Below are positions 1 to 6,298 of a stretch of DNA of 6,322 nt, one piece after another. The position numbers and the translations under genes were made by a program. The notes under the pieces are model-generated. The model had not been told where the DNA came from. It saw only the letters and a program-made list of their open reading frames with translations, and searched no databases. The first letter of the stretch is position 1; each line of letters begins with the position of its first letter. The DNA is from an uncultured Porphyromonadaceae bacterium (lineage in GTDB: Bacteria; Bacteroidota; Bacteroidia; Bacteroidales; Muribaculaceae): positions 1-6,322 of the forward strand of contig CAMWZE010000097.1 of assembly GCA_947178685.1 (NCBI GenBank), given 5' to 3'.

Positions 1-633
1 TCGATAGCCCGCTATCTGCATACGGCAGCAAAGATCGATCTCCTCCATATGTGCGAAAAATTTCGGGTCAAGTCCACCTAAATTAAGGTAGAGATCCGTA
101 CGCACGGTGAGAGCAGCCCCGGAGGCCCAGACTATATCGGCGGGAGCACCGTCATATTGCCCTTCGTCTTTCTCGATAGAGTCAAAGAGCCGCCCACGGC
201 AATATGGGTAGCCTAGCCGGTCGAGATATCCACCGGCGGCTCCGGCATATTCAAACATCTCGCGATTGTGATAGCTCCTTATTTTCGGTTGTGCGGCTCC
301 GACATCAGGATTATCCTCCATAAACTTCAGAAGAGGCTGCCACCACCCCTCTGTCACCTCCACGTCGCTGTTGAGAAGCAAGGTGAAAGGGTAGCGGGTC
401 TGGTTTATAGCCCTGTTATAGCCTTCGGCAAATCCAAAGTTCTCACCCAACTCTATCACCTTGACTTCCGGATGATTCTTACGGAGCCATGCCACAGAGC
501 CGTCGGTAGAACCGTTGTCGGCCACGATAAGATCTACTTCCGCACCGTTAGTAAATCGGGAGGCCACAGGTATGAATTCCTGTAATAGCTTTATCCCGTT
601 CCAGTTGAGGATGATAACAGCTAATTTCTTCAT
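1..633 (-). CDS. Family 2 glycosyltransferase (WbbL/rhamnosyltransferase-like), 3' end outside the window
   Basis: The gene begins at the ATG whose complement is at 631-633 and stays open for 211 codons to the left edge, so its C-terminus is missing. The start MKKLAVIILNWNG is the first beta strand of a GT-A fold. It is followed by DNGSTDGS (residues 39-46, nucleotide-sugar binding), NFGFAEGYN (65-73), NSDVE (88-92, the DxD-type metal site), WASGAAL (169-175) and HMEEIDL (195-201, the acceptor/catalytic-base region). This order is typical of GT2 enzymes that add a sugar, often rhamnose, to lipopolysaccharide, capsule or other cell-wall glycans at the inner face of the membrane. No membrane segment is visible in the part present. 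It starts 12 bases after the mtaB stop, so the two are probably cotranscribed. The GT2 assignment is secure; donor and acceptor sugars cannot be read from sequence. Confidence 0.93.
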   Translation of the reverse strand, partial: MKKLAVIILNWNGIKLLQEFIPVASRFTNGAEVDLIVADNGSTDGSVAWLRKNHPEVKVIELGENFGFAEGYNRAINQTRYPFTLLLNSDVEVTEGWWQPLLKFMEDNPDVGAAQPKIRSYHNREMFEYAGAAGGYLDRLGYPYCRGRLFDSIEKDEGQYDGAPADIVWASGAALTVRTDLYLNLGGLDPKFFAHMEEIDLCCRMQIAGYR

Positions 634-645
634 ACGATGGTAATC

Positions 646-2007
646 TTATGGTTTCTGTGCGCATGGTGCCGACGCTGCATCCGGGGAGAGGGCGATGTGC
701 TCACCTGTCATCATCTCCGGCTCATCGCGATGTATCTTTTTGAGACGCACTTCGCTCACGGTGTTGATTAGCTCAGGATGCAGAGGCGCCTCGACACGTA
801 TATAATTGTCGGTGAGACCGTGCATCCAGTCTTCGCCGGAAGCTTGTTCCCACAGCACAGGGCGCACGGCATCGGCATGTCGACGCATGAAAGCCTCCAT
901 CTTGCGGTCGGAAAGGGAGGTGAGGAGAGCCACGCGGCGATGTTTCTCCTCTTGGCTCACATTGTCGCCGAGAAGGAGAGCCTTTGTACCCGGACGTTCG
1001 GAGTAGGGGAATACATGGAAACGGGTGACATCGATACTTTCGGCAAACTGCAGGCTCTTCTCCCATTCCTCCTGAGTCTCTCCACGGGCACCGGCAATAA
1101 TATCCACACCTATGAAAGCATCCGGTATAAGCTCACGTATTGTCTCTATACGGGAAGCAAAGAGCGACGTATCATAGCGGCGGTTCATAAGACGGAGCAC
1201 TTTGTCTGACCCTGATTGGAGTGGGATATGGAAATGAGGCATGAAAGCCCTGGCCTCGGTTGCTGTCCATCGTATAATCTCCTCTGTGAGCAGATTTGGC
1301 TCGATAGAAGAGATACGGTAACGCTCTATTCCCTCCACATCGTCAAGGCGACGTAGGAGTTCGAAGAAGCTTTGGCCGTTGTCGCGGCCGAATTCTCCGA
1401 TATTCACACCGGTTATCACAATCTCCTTTCCGCCGGCCGCAGCTGCATCGCGAGCCATCCCCACGAGTTGGGCGATATCGCCCGAGCGGGAACGGCCGCG
1501 CGCGAATGGAATAGTGCAATATGTGCAGAAATAGTCGCAGCCGTCCTGTACTTTCAGGAAGAAACGGGTGCGGTCGCCATGCTCGCACGAAGGTGTGAAT
1601 GTATGTATGTCGAGCGGAGGCGTCACCTCCACGTGCTTACGGTGATGCTTGAGCCAAGAGTCGATATAATCGGCCATTCTCAGCTTCTCATTAGAGCCCA
1701 AAACTATGTCGACACCGGGCAGAGCTGCCACCTCCTGAGGCTTTAGCTGGGCATAGCATCCGGTGACGGCGATTGTGGCATCGGGATATCGGGATGCGAG
1801 ACTGCGTATGAGACGTCGCCCCTTCTTATCGGCCATTTCAGTGACGCTGCAGGTGTTTACAACGCATATGTCGGGGGTTTCCCCCTTGGCCGCCTTTGTG
1901 ATGCCGCGTTCCTCCAGCATCTTCCCGATTGTGGAAGTTTCGGAGAAATTGAGTTTGCAGCCAAGCGTAAAATAGGCTGCCTTCAGAAATTCGGAATTAT
2001 CGGTCAT
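646..2007 (-). CDS. mtaB: tRNA (t6A37) methylthiotransferase MtaB, radical SAM enzyme
   Basis: The enzyme converts N6-threonylcarbamoyladenosine at tRNA position 37 to its 2-methylthio form, using S-adenosylmethionine and two [4Fe-4S] clusters. The 453-residue protein has all three expected parts. The N-terminal UPF0004 domain carries Cys17 (TLGCKLN), Cys53 (NTCSVT) and Cys84 (VTGCYAQ), which hold the auxiliary cluster. The radical SAM core has the CxxxCxxC signature at Cys157, Cys161 and Cys164 (DGCDYFCTYC), followed by HIPLQSGSD, RGETQEEWE and FPYSERPGT. A short TRAM-like tail from about residue 382 would bind tRNA. TLGCKLN and the overall pattern fit MtaB better than MiaB (i6A substrate) or RimO (ribosomal protein S12). 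The start at 2007 sits very close to a promoter-like element, so the message may be leaderless. The glycosyltransferase gene follows 12 bases after the stop. The final 15 or so residues are Ala/Pro-rich and look dispensable. Confidence 0.95.
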   Translation of the reverse strand: MTDNSEFLKAAYFTLGCKLNFSETSTIGKMLEERGITKAAKGETPDICVVNTCSVTEMADKKGRRLIRSLASRYPDATIAVTGCYAQLKPQEVAALPGVDIVLGSNEKLRMADYIDSWLKHHRKHVEVTPPLDIHTFTPSCEHGDRTRFFLKVQDGCDYFCTYCTIPFARGRSRSGDIAQLVGMARDAAAAGGKEIVITGVNIGEFGRDNGQSFFELLRRLDDVEGIERYRISSIEPNLLTEEIIRWTATEARAFMPHFHIPLQSGSDKVLRLMNRRYDTSLFASRIETIRELIPDAFIGVDIIAGARGETQEEWEKSLQFAESIDVTRFHVFPYSERPGTKALLLGDNVSQEEKHRRVALLTSLSDRKMEAFMRRHADAVRPVLWEQASGEDWMHGLTDNYIRVEAPLHPELINTVSEVRLKKIHRDEPEMMTGEHIALSPDAASAPCAQKP

Positions 2008-2011
2008 AATG

Positions 2012-2019
2012 CAAAACTA
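2012..2019 (-). promoter_or_regulatory. Possible -7 element for mtaB
   Basis: Read on the minus strand this is TAGTTTTG, a full match to the Bacteroides -7 consensus TAnnTTTG, followed by CATT and then the mtaB ATG. No good TTTG lies 19-21 bases upstream, so the -33 half is missing or degenerate. A start 5-8 bases past the G would fall on or next to the mtaB start codon, giving a leaderless or nearly leaderless message. The element is short enough to occur by chance. Confidence 0.4.
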
Positions 2020-2105
2020 CATAAAAAAGCTGAGATAATCACCCGCGAATAGAGGAAAAGTAGGTATTTTTCGATGGAAAACATATAAAAAGTAATAAAA
2101 AATGG

Positions 2106-2120
2106 TGTCAAAGATTGACA
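2106..2120. repeat. Operator-like inverted repeat in the ftsX -33 region
   Basis: TGTCAA-AGA-TTGACA is a perfect 6-base inverted repeat around a 3-base centre. It overlaps the likely -33 element of the ftsX promoter, where a dimeric repressor or activator could bind. The arms are short, and no matching regulator is encoded in the window, so an operator role is only inferred. Confidence 0.35.
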
Positions 2121-2145
2121 ATAGGGGTCTCTTTTATTAACTTTG
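2114..2145 (+). promoter_or_regulatory. Bacteroides-type promoter of the ftsX operon
   Basis: TAACTTTG at 2138-2145 matches the primary-sigma -7 consensus TAnnTTTG of Bacteroidota and continues as the commonly seen TTTGCA. ATTG at 2114-2117, one base off the TTTG -33 element, lies 20 bases upstream, which is the usual spacing. The transcript would start near 2150, giving a leader of about 48 bases. It is the only good promoter match I see ahead of the five rightward genes. Confidence 0.7.
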
Positions 2146-2146
2146 C

Positions 2147-2181
2147 ACCCGTATATATACGCTACATGTGCGGGTCACATG
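2147..2181 (+). promoter_or_regulatory. Two mutually exclusive stem-loops in the ftsX leader
   Basis: Stem A pairs 2147-2156 with 2166-2175: ten pairs, two of them G-U, with a 9-base loop. Stem B pairs CATGTG at 2165-2170 with CACATG at 2176-2181: six Watson-Crick pairs with a 5-base loop. The stems share bases 2166-2175, so they cannot form together. If transcription starts near 2150, the outer three pairs of stem A are lost and stem B is favoured. The pairings are seen directly; a switching role is inference. Confidence 0.35.
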
Positions 2182-2184
2182 AAA

Positions 2185-2199
2185 ATATCCTGAGGATAT
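2185..2199 (+). promoter_or_regulatory. Hairpin over the ftsX start codon, with a GAGGA stretch
   Basis: ATATCC-TGA-GGATAT forms a perfect 6-base-pair hairpin with a 3-base loop. Its 3' arm contains the first two bases of the ftsX ATG (2198-2200) and most of GAGGA at 2192-2196. GAGGA resembles a Shine-Dalgarno sequence but lies only one base from the start, too close for normal use. Folding could limit ribosome access, but the stem is short and only moderately stable. Confidence 0.35.
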
Positions 2200-3076
2200 G
2201 AAGAATAATAAAGAGGTAAAGATCTCATATTGGGCAGCTCATCTCACCACGATAGTGAGCGTGACCCTTGTGCTCATAATTATAGGTATAATAGCGTTGA
2301 TCAGCATCAGTGCCACCAACGAGACGCGGCGTCTTCGCGAGCGTCTGGAGGTGAACGTGGTGATGGCCGACACAATCAGCGACACCTTGACCAAGGGGAT
2401 AGCAGAGAGAATCTCCGCCCAGCCCTATGCCCTTGCAGTGAAGGTTATCTCCAAGGAGGAGGCTCTCAAGAACTGGAAGCAAGACACGGGAGAGGATCTC
2501 GAAGCCCTTTTTGGTGTCAACCCGTTGTCGCCTGAGATTTCCTTCACGATAAAGTCTGATTACGCTACAGATGAAGAACTCAAGAAGATAGACACCTACG
2601 TCTCGTCCATCCCCGGTGTGGAGGGTACGGCTCTTCCCGACTCAGCCATGGTGGAAAATATGAACCGGAGCATAGAACGTTTCGCTCTTATTTTGGGAGG
2701 TATAGCTCTGGTGATGCTCATAATTTCGTTCGTACTTATCAACAATACCGTGCATCTGGCAATATATGCGCGGCGTTTCACCATACACACTATGCAGCTC
2801 GTGGGAGCCACCAATGGCTTCATACGTCGTCCGTTTGTCAACAATAATATGCTTTCAGGATTTATAGCCGGTCTTTTGGCCACGGCTTTGCTTGTTGTGG
2901 CATTCCTTGCTGCTCCCGGTGCCGGTTTCAATAATATCGGTGATTATATAAGTTGGGAGCTTATGGCGATTGTGTGTGGTGGTATTGTTGTGGCCGGGAT
3001 ATTGTTGTGCGGCATAGCGGCATGGGTAGCCACGACACGCTATCTGCATCAGGATTACGACGAACTTTTTAAATAA
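2198..3076 (+). CDS. ftsX: Cell division protein FtsX (permease-like subunit of FtsEX)
   Basis: FtsX is the membrane subunit of the FtsEX complex, which uses ATP hydrolysis by FtsE to activate cell-wall hydrolases at the division site. The 292-residue protein has the family's layout: a short cytoplasmic N-terminus, a first membrane helix at about 17-38, a large extracytoplasmic domain at about 39-161, then helices at about 162-182, 218-239 and 255-276 and a short cytoplasmic tail. The stretch between helices 2 and 3 (VLINNTVHLAIYARR, then MQLVGAT) is the characteristic FtsX/MacB-type coupling region that contacts the ATPase. The start at 2198 is supported by the promoter about 50 bases upstream and by the helix position. 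No ftsE gene adjoins it, so the ATPase must be encoded elsewhere. It leads the five-gene operon. The family call is firm; the hydrolase it controls is unknown. Confidence 0.94.
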   Translation: MKNNKEVKISYWAAHLTTIVSVTLVLIIIGIIALISISATNETRRLRERLEVNVVMADTISDTLTKGIAERISAQPYALAVKVISKEEALKNWKQDTGEDLEALFGVNPLSPEISFTIKSDYATDEELKKIDTYVSSIPGVEGTALPDSAMVENMNRSIERFALILGGIALVMLIISFVLINNTVHLAIYARRFTIHTMQLVGATNGFIRRPFVNNNMLSGFIAGLLATALLVVAFLAAPGAGFNNIGDYISWELMAIVCGGIVVAGILLCGIAAWVATTRYLHQDYDELFK

Positions 3077-3143
3077 CATTCTCCCCGTCTGTCGTAATCT
3101 CGTGTAAGAAATAAAAATCAAATTGACTAAATAACTTCAGAAA

Positions 3144-3509
3144 ATGGCATTGAATCTCAATATAAATCAGCCGATAGAAAAAGATCCGAGGGGCATAGAC
3201 CCCATAAAGGATAAAGATCGTCCGTTCACCCGTGCGAATTACTATATGATGGGTGGGTGTGTGGCGCTTATCGTTTTAGGTTTCATCCTTATGAGCGGTG
3301 GAGGCAGCACCGTGGAGAACGGATTTAATCCGGAGATCTTCAGCACCCGCCGAATCGTGGTGGGGCCGTTGCTTTCGTTCCTCGGCTTCCTTCTGATGGC
3401 TTTTGCTATCATCTACACCCCTTCGTCTCGTCGTAAAGAGATATCGGGAGCGGCTGAAAAGAGAGCGGAGGAAGTTGCGGTGGCTCAGGAATCTTCTCGT
3501 GAAGAGTAA
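3144..3509 (+). CDS. DUF3098 small membrane protein of unknown function
   Basis: This 121-residue protein fits the DUF3098 family of Bacteroidota. It has a polar N-terminus (1-31), a first membrane helix at about 33-50 running into the motif LMSGGGS (49-55), a loop with FNPEIFSTRRI (61-71), a second helix at about 72-91, and a charged Lys/Arg/Glu-rich tail (92-121). With two helices and charged ends it is probably an inner-membrane protein. It has no signal peptide, catalytic motif or cysteine pair. The gene lies 67 bases after ftsX and 53 before uppP, a position I recall as conserved in the phylum. That suggests a link to division or to lipid-carrier recycling, but no biochemical role is known to me. 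AGAAA precedes the ATG; there is no Shine-Dalgarno sequence. Confidence 0.88.
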   Translation: MALNLNINQPIEKDPRGIDPIKDKDRPFTRANYYMMGGCVALIVLGFILMSGGGSTVENGFNPEIFSTRRIVVGPLLSFLGFLLMAFAIIYTPSSRRKEISGAAEKRAEEVAVAQESSREE

Positions 3510-3562
3510 ACTACGACATTATTTTATAATAGCGAAATCCAAAATAGAGAAAACATATCAAT

Positions 3563-4393
3563 ATGGAATGGTTAGACGCCCTCATACTCGGAGTCGTACA
3601 GGGACTTGCCGAGTATCTGCCTATCAGTTCAAGCGGACATCTTGAAATTTTCAGAGAGATCCTCGGCATCGATCTCCCCTCCGACAAAGTGCTGCAATTC
3701 GATCTCATACTTCATGCAGCCACCGTGCTCTCCACCATTGTAGTACTCTGGCCCATGTTTTCGAAACTTTGTCAGAGTTTCTTCACATTCCGCCGCGACA
3801 ACGACTTCTATTATGTCTGCAAGATACTACTTTCCTGTATACCTGTGGGCATAGTGGGTGTGTTCTTTAAAGATACTGTAGAATCCTTCTTCGGGGGTGG
3901 TCTGACGATTGTTGGTATATGCCTCCTCGTGACTGCATTGCTCCTTAGCTTCGCACACTTCACAGGCAAGAAGGCCGATGGAGATATGGTGAGCGCGAAT
4001 AAAGGACGCGACATTACTTGGCTCGATGCATTCATCATCGGTTGTGCGCAGGCCGTTGCGGTGCTTCCCGGTCTCAGCCGTTCAGGCACCACGATAGCCA
4101 CCGGTATTATTCTTGGTGACAAACGCGACAAGGTGGCCTCTTTCTCCTTCCTTATGGTGATCATACCTATCCTTGGCGAGGCATTGCTCGATCTTAAGGA
4201 CATCATATCCACACCCGCCGATCAGGGCGATACGGCTGTTGGTGCCGGAGCGTTGATTATTGGTTTCCTTGCCTCTTTCGTAGTGGGATGCTGTGCATGT
4301 AAATGGATGCTCAATCTCGTGAAGAAGGGTAAACTGATCTGGTTCGCGGCATATTGTGTGGTCATGGGTATCCTCTGCATCCTCTGGCATTGA
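3563..4393 (+). CDS. uppP: Undecaprenyl-diphosphate phosphatase UppP (BacA)
   Basis: This integral membrane enzyme removes a phosphate from undecaprenyl diphosphate, regenerating the carrier lipid for peptidoglycan and other surface glycans. In many bacteria extra copies confer bacitracin resistance. The 276-residue length is normal. The first active-site motif is QGLAEYLPISSSGH: Gln13 and Glu17 form the (E/Q)xxxE pair and His26 is the conserved histidine. The second is PGLSRSGTT at 169-177, with the phosphate-binding Arg173. The E. coli enzyme has Glu at the first position of the pair; Gln there is a known natural variant. The rest is a series of hydrophobic helices, including FLMVIIPILGEA. 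The gene sits 53 bases after the DUF3098 gene and 43 before truB. Its presence beside ftsX fits a cell-envelope operon. Confidence 0.96.
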   Translation: MEWLDALILGVVQGLAEYLPISSSGHLEIFREILGIDLPSDKVLQFDLILHAATVLSTIVVLWPMFSKLCQSFFTFRRDNDFYYVCKILLSCIPVGIVGVFFKDTVESFFGGGLTIVGICLLVTALLLSFAHFTGKKADGDMVSANKGRDITWLDAFIIGCAQAVAVLPGLSRSGTTIATGIILGDKRDKVASFSFLMVIIPILGEALLDLKDIISTPADQGDTAVGAGALIIGFLASFVVGCCACKWMLNLVKKGKLIWFAAYCVVMGILCILWH

Positions 4394-4436
4394 TTACACT
4401 TTTTGAGCTTAATAGATTAAGTAAATCTGAAGATAA

Positions 4437-5165
4437 ATGGATTTTATTAGCGGAGAAATAATAGGTATCGACAAACCTTTGGGGTGGACATCTTTCGATG
4501 CGGTGAAGCGACTGAGAGGGGCCATACAACGTCGGCTTCATCTCAAGAAATTCAAGGTAGGCCACGCCGGCACCCTCGATCCCTTGGCCACAGGGGTGCT
4601 CATAATCTGCACCGGGAGGGCCACCAGACGCATAGAGGAGCTTCAGAGCGGCGACAAGGAATATATCGCCACCATCAGGCTCGGTGCCACGACTCCCAGC
4701 TATGATCTGGAGACGGAAATAGATCAGGAGTATCCATGGGAGCATATCACCCGGGAACAGATAGAGGCCACTCTTCCGCGCTTCACAGGGCGTATCATGC
4801 AGGTGCCGCCGGTGTTCTCGGCTGTGAAGGTAGATGGCAAGCGAGCCTATAACCTCGCCAGGAAGGGGAAGGAAGTGGAACTTAAGGCGAAACCTCTTGA
4901 AATAAAGGAGATGGAACTCCTGGATTGTAATTTCCCGGAGATCACATTACGCATCGTGTGCAGCAAAGGGACCTATATCCGGGCTCTTGCACGCGACTTG
5001 GGGGAGGCCTTGGGCAGTGGCGCTCATCTCACGGGGCTGCGTCGCACACTGGTAGGCATGATTCCTATCACCTCCTGCATGAGTGTGGATGAGGCAGTGG
5101 AGCGTATAGCCACGGAGGAACTCACTTATCCGGAAGACTACAAGTTGCCTGAACAGGCCAACTGA
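4437..5165 (+). CDS. truB: tRNA pseudouridine(55) synthase TruB
   Basis: TruB isomerises uridine 55 in the T-loop of most elongator tRNAs to pseudouridine and also helps tRNAs fold. The 242-residue protein shows IDKPLGWTSFDAV (11-23) and the catalytic motif VGHAGTLDPLATGVL (41-55), in which Asp48 is the nucleophile. VPPVFSAVKVDGKRAYNLAR follows in the middle. KGTYIRALARDLG and HLTGLRRTLVG in the last third complete the core fold. It is shorter than the E. coli enzyme (about 314 residues) because the C-terminal PUA-type domain is reduced or absent, as in other Bacteroidota. The ATG at 4437 follows the A-rich GAAGATAA. It lies 43 bases after uppP and 45 before queA, all in one direction. All catalytic elements are intact. 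Confidence 0.96.
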   Translation: MDFISGEIIGIDKPLGWTSFDAVKRLRGAIQRRLHLKKFKVGHAGTLDPLATGVLIICTGRATRRIEELQSGDKEYIATIRLGATTPSYDLETEIDQEYPWEHITREQIEATLPRFTGRIMQVPPVFSAVKVDGKRAYNLARKGKEVELKAKPLEIKEMELLDCNFPEITLRIVCSKGTYIRALARDLGEALGSGAHLTGLRRTLVGMIPITSCMSVDEAVERIATEELTYPEDYKLPEQAN

Positions 5166-5210
5166 CAAGAAGAATCAAGACAAAAAACATACAATAGTAT
5201 ATAACAAGCA

Positions 5211-6263
5211 ATGAAACTCTCACAGTTTAAATTCAAGCTTCCTGAGAATCTTATCGCACAGTATCCGTCGGAAAACCGCGACGAATGTCGATTGATGGTT
5301 GTAAACACGCGGACTAAAGAGATCACCCACCATGTATTCAAGGAAATTCTCAATTTCTTTGACGATGGTGACGTGATGATTTTCAATGATACAAAAGTGT
5401 TCCCGGCCCGTCTTTATGGGAATAAGGAGAAAACCGGCGCACGTATCGAGGTGTTCCTTTTGAGGGAACTTAATGAGGAGAACAAATTCTGGGATGTGCT
5501 CGTGGAGCCTGCCCGCAAGATCCGTATCGGCAACAAACTTTATTTCGGAGATGATGATTCGTTGGTAGCCGAGGTAATCGACAATACCACCTCACGCGGC
5601 CGCACACTGCGTTTCCTCTACGACGGTCCTCACGATGAATTCAAGGAGTTGCTTTACTCTATGGGAGAGACTCCATTGCCCGAATATATCACACGTAAGG
5701 TGGAGGATTCAGACGCCGAGAGATATCAGTGCATCTTTGCAGAGAACGAGGGTGCTGTGATGGCGCCTGCCGCCGGACTTCACTTCAGCCGTGAGCTTCT
5801 GAAGCGTCTTGAGATAAAGGGTGTGAATCGCGGATTCCTTACGCTCCACAGTGGCCGTGGCAACTTCAAGGATATTGATGTAGAGGATCTCACCAAGCAT
5901 CGCATGGACAGCGAGGAGATGTTTGTAAATGAGACACTCGTGGATATGGTGAATGCCGCCAAGGATCGTAATTCCAACGTCTGTGCAGTGGGCACTTCCG
6001 TGCTTCGTGCGTTGGCAACCGCCGTCTGCATGGATGGTCACCTTATGACGTTTGAGGGTTGGACCAACAAGTTTATCTTCCCTCCATATGATTTCACGGT
6101 TTGCAACTCACTTGTGTCTAATTTCCATCTTCCTCTCAGCACGATGCTGATGATGGTATGTGCATTCGGAGGTTATGATCTTGTGATGAAGGCCTATGAT
6201 GTAGCGGTGAAGGAGAAGTATCAGTTTGGAGCCTATGGCGACGCCATGCTCATCATCCGCTGA
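5211..6263 (+). CDS. queA: S-adenosylmethionine:tRNA ribosyltransferase-isomerase QueA
   Basis: QueA transfers and rearranges the ribosyl part of S-adenosylmethionine onto 7-aminomethyl-7-deazaguanine at tRNA position 34, giving epoxyqueuosine, the step before queuosine. The 350-residue protein is full length. Family landmarks in order are [23 protein letters not shown] at the N-terminus, [49 protein letters not shown], then SNFHLPLST and [10 protein letters not shown] near the C-terminus. In family members I remember, the LHSGRGNF position reads closer to LHxGLGxF, so the Arg is slightly unusual. The ATG at 5211 follows AACAAGCA, without a Shine-Dalgarno sequence. The TGA stop is directly followed by an in-frame TAA. 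It is the last gene of the operon. Queuosine formation also needs precursor supply or salvage, Tgt and QueG/QueH, none of which are in this window. Confidence 0.96.
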   Translation: MKLSQFKFKLPENLIAQYPSENRDECRLMVVNTRTKEITHHVFKEILNFFDDGDVMIFNDTKVFPARLYGNKEKTGARIEVFLLRELNEENKFWDVLVEPARKIRIGNKLYFGDDDSLVAEVIDNTTSRGRTLRFLYDGPHDEFKELLYSMGETPLPEYITRKVEDSDAERYQCIFAENEGAVMAPAAGLHFSRELLKRLEIKGVNRGFLTLHSGRGNFKDIDVEDLTKHRMDSEEMFVNETLVDMVNAAKDRNSNVCAVGTSVLRALATAVCMDGHLMTFEGWTNKFIFPPYDFTVCNSLVSNFHLPLSTMLMMVCAFGGYDLVMKAYDVAVKEKYQFGAYGDAMLIIR

Positions 6264-6298
6264 TAATCCCGGATATAGATATTATGAATAAAATTAGG

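Noticed and set aside
268..585. Open frame of 105 codons on the plus strand
   Set aside because: It lies opposite the glycosyltransferase gene, whose minus-strand frame carries clear GT2 motifs across the same bases. The plus-strand product has no recognisable features.
778..1746. Plus-strand open frames of 143 and 124 codons within mtaB
   Set aside because: Both are antisense to a full-length, motif-complete mtaB and show no family resemblance; they are coding shadows.
3121..3143. Possible internal promoter ahead of the DUF3098 gene (ATTG, then TAACTTCA)
   Set aside because: The -7 match is imperfect (TTCA for TTTG) and the ATTG is only a few bases upstream, so the spacing is wrong.
3522..3534. 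TATAAT-like stretch upstream of uppP
   Set aside because: This resembles an E. coli -10 box, not the Bacteroidota TAnnTTTG element, and no -33 element accompanies it. It is probably just AT-rich spacer.
3811..4212. Minus-strand open frame of 133 codons
   Set aside because: It is antisense to the UppP core, including the PGLSRSGTT site, and has no start context or known motifs.
4362..4745. Minus-strand open frame of 127 codons across the uppP-truB gap
   Set aside because: It crosses two genuine genes in the opposite direction and its product is not recognisable.
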